Shown here: positions 15,260 to 24,162 of the stretch, piece after piece
How positions within the stretch are numbered: position 1 is the first letter of the stretch
Layout: every line of letters starts with the position of its first letter
Program-made: the position numbers and the translations under genes
Source of the DNA: an uncultured bacterium
GTDB taxonomy: Bacteria; Bacillota_I; Bacilli_A; RF39; UBA660
DNA length: 59,069 nucleotides
Reading direction: 5' to 3'
Assembly (NCBI GenBank): GCA_947646655.1
Contig: CANSHI010000009.1
Location: 1 to 59,069 of the forward strand
Notes under the pieces: generated by a model
Database searches by the model: none
Seen by the model: only the letters and a program-made list of their open reading frames with translations
What the model was told of the DNA's origin: nothing

Positions 15260-16837
15260 ATGGAAAAAAATAGAAATATAAGAAAAGGAATAACAATAGG
15301 AGTAATAGCATGTGTTTTAATGCTAGTAGGTTTTCTAGGATCATATGCTTATTTCATAAATTCAGTTGAAAACAGTAAAAACCAAGAAGTAACAGTAGAG
15401 ACAGGAACAATGGTGCTTACTTTCAGTGATGGAAATAAGGGATTTAATAAAGAATTAAACTTTGGAGAAAGTGCAGAGAAGACTTTTACTATTGAGAATA
15501 CTGGAACTAAAGAGGGTGTTGTAAGTGTAAGTTGGATGAATTTGTTAAATACATATTTAGAAGGATCTATGACTTATAGTTTTTTAGAGTCTGATACAGA
15601 AGATGGTGAATATACGGAAATAATCTCAAATAAAAATATTCCTATTGTAGAAAATACCACTGATAGAGTCTTGGCAAGTGGAATAACGATACCAGCTGGA
15701 ACTAAAAAATACTATAAACTAGTCATTCAATTAAATTATACAGATTTTGATCAGACAGCAGATTTACAAGCAAAGCTAGAGACTCAGTTTAAAATAACAG
15801 AAGGAATAATAGATGAACGTACTGATTTAGAGAAAACTTTAGATAAATTAGGTAAAGCAGTTAAGGATGGGGAGCCTAACTTTGCAGAGCCTGCAACAAC
15901 AGATGAGACAGCAGACGGGCTATATGCAATGGCCGATGACTATGGAACGAGTTATTACTATAGAGGGGCAACAGAAGATAACTATGTAAAATTTGCAGGG
16001 TTCTATTGGAGGATAATCCGAATAAATGGCGATGGAAGTTTGAGAATAATATATGATGGGACACAAGCCCATGCAAATGGACAAGCAAGTACTGATAGAG
16101 TAGCATTACAAAGTATACCATGGAATACAACAAATTACGAGGATGCAAAATATATAGGATATATGTATGGAGGGACAAATGGAAGTGCCAGTACAAGTAA
16201 GATTGGAGCACAGACAAATGAGACAAATACAAATATAAAGACCCAAATAGAGAATTGGTATAAGACGAATATAGTAGATAAAGGCTATGATGATTATGTA
16301 AGTGATAACATTTTTTGCAATGACCGAACAACACCAGGGAGTAATGAAACAGGGTGGAGTGATGATACAGGATTAGGATATGGGACAAACTATACAGGAT
16401 ATGGAGCATTCTCAAGAATGATGACAGGAAATAATAGCATAAACATAAGTGCGAAGGATAATCCAATGCCAAAATTCAATTGTGAGAATAAGAATGATGC
16501 ATTCACAAAGGAAGATACTGAGAAAGGGAATGGAAAGTTAGGACAAAAGGTAGGAATGATAACAGCAGATGAAATAGTAGCAGCAGGAAGTGGAAAATAT
16601 GGAACTGCTAATAGTAATTATTACTTATGTAAAGGGAAACAGTATTGGATGATCTCACCTTATAATTTTTTTGGCGGTTATGCTAATGTGTTTTATGTTA
16701 ATAATAATGGTGGTTTGTACTATTCTAACGTTGATAACCTGGGTGGCGGTGTCGCACCAGTTATCTCGCTGAGTGCAGAATACGTGAGTACAATGAGTGG
16801 GAATGGAACAACAACGAGTCCTTACGAAATGAAGTAA
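15260..16837 (+). CDS. Secreted surface protein: TasA-like N-terminus, lectin-like variable C-terminus
   Basis: The product has 525 residues from ATG 15260, matched to the paralogue at 35393; an in-frame ATG at 15248 abuts the ribosome site and is unlikely. Residues 1-45 carry the SipW-type signal (basic start, hydrophobic core, GSYAYF). Residues 45-185 are a TasA/camelysin-like beta domain (VETGTMVLTFSDGNKGFNKE). From about 220 a module shared by four proteins begins (GTSYYYRG, FAGFYWRIIRINGDGSLRI), ending GGVAPVISLSAEYV and SPYEMK. This end resembles DUF6273/C-type-lectin-like modules. The segment 16664-16753 differs strongly from its paralogue. Likely a secreted adhesin or fibre-associated protein. 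Confidence 0.8.
   Translation: MEKNRNIRKGITIGVIACVLMLVGFLGSYAYFINSVENSKNQEVTVETGTMVLTFSDGNKGFNKELNFGESAEKTFTIENTGTKEGVVSVSWMNLLNTYLEGSMTYSFLESDTEDGEYTEIISNKNIPIVENTTDRVLASGITIPAGTKKYYKLVIQLNYTDFDQTADLQAKLETQFKITEGIIDERTDLEKTLDKLGKAVKDGEPNFAEPATTDETADGLYAMADDYGTSYYYRGATEDNYVKFAGFYWRIIRINGDGSLRIIYDGTQAHANGQASTDRVALQSIPWNTTNYEDAKYIGYMYGGTNGSASTSKIGAQTNETNTNIKTQIENWYKTNIVDKGYDDYVSDNIFCNDRTTPGSNETGWSDDTGLGYGTNYTGYGAFSRMMTGNNSINISAKDNPMPKFNCENKNDAFTKEDTEKGNGKLGQKVGMITADEIVAAGSGKYGTANSNYYLCKGKQYWMISPYNFFGGYANVFYVNNNGGLYYSNVDNLGGGVAPVISLSAEYVSTMSGNGTTTSPYEMK
15530..15912 (+). repeat. 383-bp identical coding block, copy 1
   Basis: Every base agrees with 35663-36045 by eye, while the flanking parts of the two genes differ in many positions, both silent and non-silent. 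The pattern points to recent gene conversion or duplication with patchy exchange. Confidence 0.9.
16664..16753 (+). other. Divergent C-terminal segment with abrupt codon-use change
   Basis: Thirty consecutive codons contain none ending in A: 27 end in T or C and 3 in G. The preceding codons of the same gene mostly end in A. The encoded stretch (SPY, then NFFGGYANVFYVNNN and on to GGGV) is the least conserved part of the module. Mosaic origin by cassette exchange or targeted diversification are possible readings. Confidence 0.6.
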
Positions 16838-16929
16838 GCGTATAAGCACGTAACTGTGATTAAGTAGTAAGTAGAATTTTTTCTTCCATTTTTTTTGTAT
16901 AGTGGTATACTTAATAAGAGGTAAGAATT

Positions 16930-17772
16930 ATGAGGAAGTATGTAGTAAATGTTATAGTTATTTCGTTGATTTTTTGTAGCACTTTGTTTTATGTTAGATA
17001 CTTGAACTTAAATATGAAGAAGCAAGTACAAGATTTAAGTGTAGATAATATGGAATTAAAAGAAGAATTAGAAACATCTAAAAATGACTTTAAGTATTAT
17101 CAAAATCAAGTTGGTGTAGAAAAAAATAAAAACATTAAGTCTAAAGGTGGGACTTATTCTGTAGAAAAACTTTTAGAACTAGATTTAGAAAAATATAATA
17201 AAATTATGATTGTAACTCATCCCGATGATGAAATGATTTGGGGCGGAGGGCATCTTATCGAAGATGACTATTTTGTGGTATGTGTTACTTGTGGTATGGA
17301 TGACTATAGAGTTAAAGAATTTGAAAAATCTATGAATGATACAGATGAAGCTTATGTAATGCTTGAATATCCTAGAGTTGTCGATCCTAATTTAAAAAGA
17401 GAATTTAATTGGAAAGCCGCTGCATATTTGACTCAAGATTTAGAAAATATTATAAATTTAAAAGAGTGGGATATGATAGTAACTCATAACCCTTTGGGAG
17501 AATATGGGCATAAATATCATATACTTACTAGTCAAATCGTAACATCTTTAGTTAAAGAAAAAGATCGTGATAAATTCTTTTACTTTGGAAAGTGGTATAG
17601 TAAAGATAATTTAGATAAATTGAGTGATAAAACTTTAAGTGAGGAATTATATAATAGAAAAGTAAATATAATAAATGGAAATTATGTTTCTCAAAAGAAT
17701 GCGATTAATTATAATTTTCATATGTTTAAAAATGAAAATTGGATCAAATATAAAGACTGGAAAGTGGAGTAA
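16930..17772 (+). CDS. PIG-L family (LmbE-like) deacetylase, membrane anchored
   Basis: An N-terminal membrane segment (about residues 5-25) and a coiled coil (30-65) precede a PIG-L domain. The zinc/catalytic motif HPDDE is at 97-101 and the second metal-binding part is HNPLGEYGHKYH near 193. Family members remove acetyl groups from N-acetylglucosamine-linked substrates, so this one may modify an envelope glycan outside the cell, given its anchor. The protein has the usual length plus the anchor. It follows the first surface protein gene, but a weak promoter region (TATACTTAATAAG) lies between. Confidence 0.85.
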   Translation: MRKYVVNVIVISLIFCSTLFYVRYLNLNMKKQVQDLSVDNMELKEELETSKNDFKYYQNQVGVEKNKNIKSKGGTYSVEKLLELDLEKYNKIMIVTHPDDEMIWGGGHLIEDDYFVVCVTCGMDDYRVKEFEKSMNDTDEAYVMLEYPRVVDPNLKREFNWKAAAYLTQDLENIINLKEWDMIVTHNPLGEYGHKYHILTSQIVTSLVKEKDRDKFFYFGKWYSKDNLDKLSDKTLSEELYNRKVNIINGNYVSQKNAINYNFHMFKNENWIKYKDWKVE

Positions 17773-17790
17773 TTTCTGGTCTTTTTTGTA
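17752..17790 (+). terminator. Terminator overlapping the end of the PIG-L gene
   Basis: AAGAC before the stop codon pairs with GTCTT after it, with an inner GAAA/TTTC pairing, then a T run. Confidence 0.6.
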
Positions 17791-17835
17791 TGATTTATTC
17801 TTGTTTGATCATCATAAATAAAGAGATGATGAATT

Positions 17836-19305
17836 TTGAGTATATGGAATAAGTATTGTACAAAAAATATAAATGAATCTTTAAAAGAAGAAAAGCATGT
17901 CGATGTATTAATAATCGGTGCAGGAATGACGGGTCTTAATACAGCTTACTATTTGAAAGATTTTAAAAATATTGTTGTTGTGGATGCTAATGAAGTGGGG
18001 TATGGTGTGACCCTTGGAAGTACTGCAAAGATCAATTACTTACAGAGTGGAATTTATAGAAAAATTTCTAAAGCTAGAACAGAGGCAGTGGCGAGCAGTT
18101 ATTTAAAATCTCAGAAGTATGCTGTAGGGCAAATTAAAGAAATAACCGAGAGTGAAAATATCGATTGTTCTTTTCGAAAGGTACCTTCATTTATTTTTGC
18201 ATATGATGAAGAAGAAATCGATAAAGTTAAGAAAGAAGTTACTTTTTTATTGAGCAATGGAGTTGATATTAAAAGGAAAGAACTTCCTAAAAATATTTGT
18301 GCATTTGATTCTTATATGGTTGAAGATACTTATATTTTTAATCCTATAAAATATTTAAAAGGTCTTAAAAATATATTAGAAAAAAATAATGTCTCAATAT
18401 ATGAAAAGACAAAGATTTTAAAAATAGATAAAGGTGACGAGGAATATGTGTGTTCTACAGAGTTTGCAAAGATTTATGCTAAAAATGTAGTAGTAGCTTC
18501 ACAGTATCCTTACTTCACTATGCCTTTTATGTTGCCTTTAAAAAGTTATTGTGAAAAATCTTATATGCTCGTTAGTCGAGTTAAAAAAGATGGTATGTTC
18601 ACTTGTATAAATACTCAAAATCCAATTTATTCGTGTAGGTTTTATGAAGATAGGAACGATATTTATCAGATTTCTTTGAGTGAATCGCACAATATTGCAT
18701 TTAAATCTAACGATAAGTATCATTTTGAACAAGTGCAGAAAAGGTTTAATTTAAAAAATAGTGATATTGTTCTTAAGTATTCTAATACGGATATTATTAC
18801 TCCTGATGGGTTACCTTATATCGGTGAAATAAAGGAAAATTTATATGTTGCTTGTGGTTTTAATACGTGGGGAATGACTAATAGTGTGTTGGCTGCTAGT
18901 ATTATAAGTGATGATATTTTAAATGTTAATAATGAATTTACTAAACTTTTTAATCCTAAGAGATTTACTTTAGCGCATATCTTTTACTTACCTTATATAA
19001 TATTTTCACAAGCTAAGTCGTTTGTAGGATCAAAGTTATTTAGGAATAAAAGTTGGTATAGTTCAAGAGTATTTAATATGCGAGAGAAGGGTGTAAGTTA
19101 TGGAGTTTACTTTGATGAAGCAGGAAGAATGCATAAAGTCATCAATAAATGTCCCCATTTAGGCTGTAGTCTAATTTTTAATGAAACTGAGAAAACTTGG
19201 GACTGTCCTTGTCACTCATCGAGATTCGATGTCGATGGTAAGTGTATAAAAGGTCCTAGTAATTATGATATTTCAGTCAAAGAAAAATCTACTCATGAAG
19301 AGTAG
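17836..19305 (+). CDS. FAD-dependent oxidoreductase with C-terminal Rieske domain
   Basis: Residues 15-45 hold the FAD-binding motif DVLIIGAGMTGLNTAYYL, and the first 365 residues fit the DAO (glycine/sarcosine oxidase-like) fold, with TPDGLPYIGEIKENLYVACGFN near the end of that domain. The last 100 residues are a Rieske [2Fe-2S] domain with ligands in CPHLGC and CPCHSSRFD. This two-domain layout is known in Bacilli and Clostridia, where an iron-sulfur centre passes electrons to or from the flavin; the substrate is not known. The start is TTG 17836, as no in-frame ATG is near. Confidence 0.88.
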   Translation: MSIWNKYCTKNINESLKEEKHVDVLIIGAGMTGLNTAYYLKDFKNIVVVDANEVGYGVTLGSTAKINYLQSGIYRKISKARTEAVASSYLKSQKYAVGQIKEITESENIDCSFRKVPSFIFAYDEEEIDKVKKEVTFLLSNGVDIKRKELPKNICAFDSYMVEDTYIFNPIKYLKGLKNILEKNNVSIYEKTKILKIDKGDEEYVCSTEFAKIYAKNVVVASQYPYFTMPFMLPLKSYCEKSYMLVSRVKKDGMFTCINTQNPIYSCRFYEDRNDIYQISLSESHNIAFKSNDKYHFEQVQKRFNLKNSDIVLKYSNTDIITPDGLPYIGEIKENLYVACGFNTWGMTNSVLAASIISDDILNVNNEFTKLFNPKRFTLAHIFYLPYIIFSQAKSFVGSKLFRNKSWYSSRVFNMREKGVSYGVYFDEAGRMHKVINKCPHLGCSLIFNETEKTWDCPCHSSRFDVDGKCIKGPSNYDISVKEKSTHEE

Positions 19306-19317
19306 ACATTTTTTAAT
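19288..19317. terminator. Bidirectional terminator
   Basis: TCTACTC (19288-19294) and GAGTAGA (19300-19306) form a 7-bp stem with a 5-base loop. T-rich runs lie on both strands, so it can end both the oxidoreductase gene and the convergent beta-helix protein gene. Confidence 0.8.
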
Positions 19318-21037
19318 TTTGTTTTCTAACATATTTAGTTAAGCAAGCTATTGATAAAATAGTTATTGCACCGATAGCTAAGTAAGATGCGATTCCATCA
19401 AAAGTTTTTGGAACTGTTAATTCTTCCTTAGTGTCTTTATATATTAATGCATAAGTAGAAAATTTATCACTTTCGAACGAAATAGTTTTTTTATCTTCGT
19501 TTAAGTTGGCATTAATGATTTCTGATTTTCCATCGTGGTATCTAACAATATAGTAAGTTCTTGTATAACCTTCTTTAGATGAAAGCATGTCTTTTGGAAG
19601 TGCTAAATTGAATTTTACTTTATTATCAAGTTCTGTTAACTGAATAAGTGAAGAATTTGTTGTATTATCTAAAACGTTTAATGTTAAATCAAAGTATCCT
19701 GCTATAACTGCTGTTGGATGACTATTTTTAACTGTATCAGTCATACTATTTAAGACTGTTTGAATAATATTTTCTTCTTCTAAGTTAGAATAAGTTACAT
19801 CGACTTGAATTTCTTTATTTGTAATATCAAAATTCAATTTTTTAATAGCATTGATAAAAGTATTTTTAGCTTCTTCTGCATTTGCGATACTTGCTGTTAA
19901 ACTTTCAACATCTTTTGTTGGATCTAAAACAGGAAAAGTTATAATAAGATTTTCATTATTTGTAGACTCATCTGGTTCTGCTGGAGTAGTAGGAGTTTGT
20001 TGTTTTTTAGAAACGACTCCATCGTTTTGAATATAATCTTCGCTTAAATATGAAGTTACATCTTTGTTGAATGTTCCTCCTGTAATAGAAGTTTTAACTT
20101 TTCCAACAAATTCAGGGTTGTTGTATCCTTGGTCAGGATTTGTTATTCCTAAGTCATTCATATTTAGGACATCGTATACAGAATTTCCGTCAGTTTCGAA
20201 AGTACCATTACTGATATTGATACTATTGTTTTGTTTAACTTTTCCATAGTCATAAATAGCAACAGCTCGACCTTGTCTATTTGTTTTAAACGTTCCACCT
20301 GTAATATTTAGATTTAAGTCATTTGATCCATGTTTACTTAAGTAAGTTCCACTGACTATTGAAATAGCATCTGGGTAGTTTAAAGAACCTGAATTTTTAT
20401 AGCTCGTTTTTATATCAGAAAGTTCTCCTAATGTAGCTTCGATAGTACCACCTGAAATATTAACGTTACCCATTCTAAATTGTAAGCCACCAATTACATG
20501 ACCATTTGTCATCGTATAACTTATTGGTCCTGGCATATAAACTGCTATGTCTTCTGTACTCTTTAAAGTACCACCGTTTACTTCAAAAACCATTGTACCT
20601 AGAGTGTTGTTTCCACCTAAAGCAAACCAAGTTGCTGTGATACTTCCACCGTTAATAGTAACAGATCCACCATCGGCAAGGATTGCATGTCTAGTTGCTT
20701 CTATACTTCCACTTTCTAAAGTCATCTTACCTTTTACTACGATAGCAGCTTTTGTGCCTTCTGTAGTACCGATTATTTTACCATTTCCTTTAGAATCTTT
20801 TAATGTTAGATTGCCTTCGACAGCGATATTAGAAGTATTGATTGTATTACCATAAAGATCGAGTGTGATGTTGTTTTTGATGTTAAGTGTTCCATCACAT
20901 GTCTCAGCGTTTACAGTAGTTCCTGCTTCTGCTTCATTGATTCTTGTTTGAAGTGAAGTACAATCTTTTGCATAAACATTTGTTATGCCTAGTAAGGCAA
21001 GTGTTGTTAGTCCCCCAATTAGTTTTAAATTTTTCAT
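19313..21037 (-). CDS. Secreted beta-helix surface protein with sortase-like tail
   Basis: A signal peptide (MKNLKLIGGLTTLALLGITNVYA) is followed by a long repetitive region with short strands and turns (GNLTLKDSKGNGKIIG, GKMTLESGSIEATRHAIL, GSVTINGGSITAT, and so on to about residue 330) that reads as a right-handed beta-helix. The second half is a different, mixed domain. The C-terminus has the layout of a cell-wall sorting signal: VPKTFD, hydrophobic segment, then KYVRKQN. A sortase gene lies divergently 294 bases away. Likely a wall-attached adhesin or glycan-binding protein; no catalytic residues are identified. Confidence 0.75.
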   Translation of the reverse strand: MKNLKLIGGLTTLALLGITNVYAKDCTSLQTRINEAEAGTTVNAETCDGTLNIKNNITLDLYGNTINTSNIAVEGNLTLKDSKGNGKIIGTTEGTKAAIVVKGKMTLESGSIEATRHAILADGGSVTINGGSITATWFALGGNNTLGTMVFEVNGGTLKSTEDIAVYMPGPISYTMTNGHVIGGLQFRMGNVNISGGTIEATLGELSDIKTSYKNSGSLNYPDAISIVSGTYLSKHGSNDLNLNITGGTFKTNRQGRAVAIYDYGKVKQNNSINISNGTFETDGNSVYDVLNMNDLGITNPDQGYNNPEFVGKVKTSITGGTFNKDVTSYLSEDYIQNDGVVSKKQQTPTTPAEPDESTNNENLIITFPVLDPTKDVESLTASIANAEEAKNTFINAIKKLNFDITNKEIQVDVTYSNLEEENIIQTVLNSMTDTVKNSHPTAVIAGYFDLTLNVLDNTTNSSLIQLTELDNKVKFNLALPKDMLSSKEGYTRTYYIVRYHDGKSEIINANLNEDKKTISFESDKFSTYALIYKDTKEELTVPKTFDGIASYLAIGAITILSIACLTKYVRKQN

Positions 21038-21331
21038 ATTTTAAAATTCTCCTTTACAATACTAATTCTAGCATTTATTTTTTTTATTGCAAACATATTT
21101 AGCATAATTTGTCGAAAGTTGACGTCAATAAAAAGTGTAAATGTTTTTGGGCTTGAGTATTGTAGTTTTAAGCTTTGCAATTGCAGTTTTTACATCGAAA
21201 ATATATTAATAAGCAAGTAACAGGAGATATGTTTTGTCAACATTGCGTTTATTTACATTTAAAAATAGATACTATTGAAGTTGTGATCATAATTTGATAA
21301 AATTTTAATTATTAAAGATAGAGGTGAAGTT
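21038..21331. other. Divergent intergenic region
   Basis: This gap separates the beta-helix protein gene (minus) from the sortase gene (plus) and should hold both promoters. I see GTTGACGTCAA (a palindromic TTGACGTCAA core) near 21118 and several TATAAT-like boxes, but cannot assign them. A 22-codon frame at 21141-21209 has no ribosome site. Confidence 0.4.
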
Positions 21332-22174
21332 ATGGATGATATGTTGTTAAAAGAAGATTTGAATCACATTAAAAACTCTATCGTTCTTGGGATAATTATT
21401 CTTTTAACTATTTTACTATTTTATTTATGTTATCAGGCTGGAGCATGGTATTTAGATCAAAAGAGTATTAATAAACAATTGGATCAAATTTATGATATCG
21501 TTAAGATTGAAGAAGTTAGTGATGATGAAAAAGTAGAAATAGTCAAGCCTATAAAGGATAAAATCGACGTAAATGATCCATATTGGGATTACACAAAAAT
21601 GAGTTTAATCGATGTGGATATAAAAGATTTAAAACAAATAAATGAAAGTACTAGGGGTTGGATTCAAGTAAATGGCACTAATGTCAATTATCCTTTTGTA
21701 CAAGGCGGGGACAATTCATATTATTTAAACCATTCTTTTAATGGTAGCCCTAATGGCGGAGGATGGGTATTTATGGATTATAGAAATAACGTTGGAGAAT
21801 TAGATCGCAATACTATACTTTATGCACATGCAAGAAGAGATAAATCGTTATTCGGTTCGTTAAAAAATATTTTGACGAGCGGTTGGTTACAAAATCGAGA
21901 TAACTTTATTATAAAGATGTCTACTGAGCAAGAGAACACTATGTGGCAAGTATTTAGTGTTTATAAAATTCCTACTACGAATGATTACATAAGAGTCAAT
22001 TTTTCGAGTGATAATGAGTTTTTGGAATTTTCGAAAGTATTGTTAGAAAGAAGTGTCCATAATTTTGGTACAACAGTTAATGGTGAAGATAAGATAATTA
22101 CTCTGTCTACTTGTTATGGAAATACTGAAAAAGTGGTACTACACGCTAAACTTATTAAAGTAGAAAAAAAGTAA
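21332..22174 (+). CDS. Class B-like sortase with Lys at the usual Arg position
   Basis: An N-terminal anchor (about residues 15-38) precedes a sortase fold: STRGWIQVNGTNVNYPFVQGGDNSYYLNHSF, then the catalytic His in LYAHARRD (H166) and catalytic Cys in LSTCYG (C261). The active-site arginine usually follows the Cys strand; here the residue is K267 (TEKVVLHAKL). The extended N-terminal region and motif spacing fit SrtB-like enzymes. It should join surface proteins to the wall or to each other; the divergent protein ending in VPKTFD is the obvious substrate candidate. Confidence 0.88.
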   Translation: MDDMLLKEDLNHIKNSIVLGIIILLTILLFYLCYQAGAWYLDQKSINKQLDQIYDIVKIEEVSDDEKVEIVKPIKDKIDVNDPYWDYTKMSLIDVDIKDLKQINESTRGWIQVNGTNVNYPFVQGGDNSYYLNHSFNGSPNGGGWVFMDYRNNVGELDRNTILYAHARRDKSLFGSLKNILTSGWLQNRDNFIIKMSTEQENTMWQVFSVYKIPTTNDYIRVNFSSDNEFLEFSKVLLERSVHNFGTTVNGEDKIITLSTCYGNTEKVVLHAKLIKVEKK

Positions 22175-22180
22175 AAATGG

Positions 22181-22204
22181 AAGCGAAAAAAATGTCGCTT
22201 TTTT
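22181..22204 (+). terminator. Terminator after sortase gene
   Basis: AAGCGA (22181-22186) and TCGCTT (22195-22200) pair and are followed by TTTT. Confidence 0.8.
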
Positions 22205-22259
22205 CTTGTCTTATTTAAAATATGATATTATAATATTTTTGAGTGAAAGGAACTTAGAA

Positions 22260-23021
22260 ATGTTAATAGTTAAAAATATAAAGAAAAAATTTGTTAGACA
22301 TACAGATAAAAAACATTATGAGACGTTTTATGCTAATAAAGGGATTAGTTTTGAAGCGAATGATGGGGAAGTAGTAGGGATTTTAGGCCCTAATGGGGCT
22401 GGAAAAACGACACTTCTTAGAATTGTTGCGGGTATTTTAACTCCTAGTGAAGGGGAAGTTTTATACGATAATTTAACGCCGAGTAAAAATGAAATTGAAA
22501 TTAAGAAAAACTTAGCTTATTTGTCAGGTAATACCAAAATTTATAACACTATATCCGCATATGAACTTTTGAAAATGTGTGCAGAAATTTATGGTTTAAA
22601 GCCTAGTAAAATAGATAGCAGAATCGAAGAAATATCTAAAATGTTGAAGCTCGATAGTTTTTTGCATAACAGGATTAGCAGTTTATCTACTGGTCAAACT
22701 CAGAGAGTAAATATAGCTAGGGTAATGGTCCATGATCCTAAATATTATATATTAGATGAAGCTACTAGTGGGTTAGATATCATATCTAGTCAGATCATTT
22801 TAGATTTTATAAAGTCTGAGAAAAAGCGTGGAAAGACAATTATTTATTCTACACATTATATGGAGGAAGCTGAAAACATTGTCGATAACGTAATTATGAT
22901 TAATAGGGGTGAGATAATCATAAAGGGAAGTCCAGATGAAATTAAGAAGAAAACTCACACTACTAATTTAAGAGATGCATTTTTTGTTTTAAATGGCAAG
23001 GAGGATCATGATGAAAAATAA
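22260..23021 (+). CDS. natA: ABC transporter ATP-binding protein, NatA-like
   Basis: A 253-residue ATPase with Walker A GPNGAGKTTLL near residue 45, signature LSTGQTQRVNIARVM near 142 and Walker B YYILDEATSGLD. It is followed by an ABC-2 permease of NatB type, so the pair resembles the NatAB sodium exporter of Bacillus; other ABC-2 exporters look alike, so the substrate is uncertain. ATG 22260 has AAAGGA at good distance; the frame extends further upstream without a ribosome site. The end overlaps the permease start by 11 bases. Confidence 0.82.
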   Translation: MLIVKNIKKKFVRHTDKKHYETFYANKGISFEANDGEVVGILGPNGAGKTTLLRIVAGILTPSEGEVLYDNLTPSKNEIEIKKNLAYLSGNTKIYNTISAYELLKMCAEIYGLKPSKIDSRIEEISKMLKLDSFLHNRISSLSTGQTQRVNIARVMVHDPKYYILDEATSGLDIISSQIILDFIKSEKKRGKTIIYSTHYMEEAENIVDNVIMINRGEIIIKGSPDEIKKKTHTTNLRDAFFVLNGKEDHDEK

Positions 23022-24138
23022 TGTTAAAAATATTTTTAAAAAAGAAATGAGAGAAGTATTTAGAGATAAAAAGTCACTTTTGATGATGCTTGTAATTCCC
23101 TTGATGATTCCTCTTTTAGTTATTGGAATGTCTGCACTTTTTGATAGTCAGATGAATGCTCCTCTAGAAAATTATAATAAAATCGGAATCGCTTATGATG
23201 TAACAGAGGAAGAAAAAAAGATTATCGAGGAAGTTGGAATCGATGCAGTATATGGTAGTGTCAATGATTTATTGGATAAGTATTCAAGTGAGGAAGTAAA
23301 ATTAGTGGTCACTAAAATAGGAAATGTATATTCGATCAATGAAGAAAGTGCTAGTAATGCTAGTCAGCTAGTCGAGAATTATATTTCTAATTATAAAGAT
23401 TATTTGGTAAGTACTTATTTAGGAGAAAAGGCCGTCGATTTACCGATGCTTACTTATAGTGTTCGTGAGGAAGGTAGTGAAGCGGAAAATTATTTTGCTA
23501 ATTATATAACGGTTTATGCCTTTCTCTTTATAATAATGGCTATTACTATTTCAGCGACTTATCCAGCTACTGATACAACTGCTGGTGAGAAGGAAAGAGG
23601 AACATTAGAGACACTTTTAACTTTTCCAATCAAAGCAAAAGATATTATCGTGGGAAAATTTTTAAGTGTTACTACTTCTAGCATTATTACAGGAATTTTA
23701 AGTTTAGCACTTGCTCAGCTCTCTCTTTATATTGCTGGTAAAACGTTTAACTTATATACCGACATAAATATTTTAATGAGTGGGAAAACTATTGTATTAG
23801 CAACTCTTATAATTATAGGGTATTCAATTTTGATAAGTGGTTTATGTATTGCGATTGCAAGTAAGTGTAAAACATTTAAAGAGGCACAAAGTGCTTTAAC
23901 ACCACTTACATTTATATCTTTCTTTCCTGGAATGATAGCATTTATGATGGAGTTAAAAAATAGTGTCGTATTATCACTAGTTCCGTTTCTTAACTTTACA
24001 TTAATTTTTAATGACATGCAAGCGGGGAAATTAGAATTGTTAAACGTTATTTTGATGTTAATCTCGACGATTATTTTCATTGCGGTTGTGTTATACATTG
24101 TAGTTAAAAGTTATAAATCAGAAAAAGTTTTATTTTAA
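23011..24138 (+). CDS. natB: ABC transporter permease, NatB-like
   Basis: A 375-residue ABC-2 permease: one segment near residue 22-43 (MMLVIPLMIPLLVIGMSALF), an extracellular part of about 130 residues, then five segments beginning near residue 170. The conserved ATDTTAGEKERGTLETLLTFPIK loop of NatB/YhaP-type permeases is present near 188-210. AAGGAGG (22998-23004) fits ATG 23011 best; ATG 22993 lies before the ribosome site. It works with the preceding ATPase. Confidence 0.82.
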   Translation: MKNNVKNIFKKEMREVFRDKKSLLMMLVIPLMIPLLVIGMSALFDSQMNAPLENYNKIGIAYDVTEEEKKIIEEVGIDAVYGSVNDLLDKYSSEEVKLVVTKIGNVYSINEESASNASQLVENYISNYKDYLVSTYLGEKAVDLPMLTYSVREEGSEAENYFANYITVYAFLFIIMAITISATYPATDTTAGEKERGTLETLLTFPIKAKDIIVGKFLSVTTSSIITGILSLALAQLSLYIAGKTFNLYTDINILMSGKTIVLATLIIIGYSILISGLCIAIASKCKTFKEAQSALTPLTFISFFPGMIAFMMELKNSVVLSLVPFLNFTLIFNDMQAGKLELLNVILMLISTIIFIAVVLYIVVKSYKSEKVLF

Positions 24139-24162
24139 AAATGTTTTAAGGGGGGTGAAAAC

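Noticed and set aside
15876..16472. A 198-codon minus-strand frame inside the first surface gene
   Set aside because: It is rich in His, Leu, Ser and Tyr, as expected of the complement of a Gly/Asn/Thr-rich coding region. The corresponding frame recurs in the paralogue only because the coding strand is shared.
21141..21209. A 22-codon hydrophobic frame (MFLGLSIVV...) in the sortase intergenic region
   Set aside because: Its size resembles the toxin-like peptides, but it has no ribosome site, no antisense promoter and no hairpin pair, so it does not fit the module.
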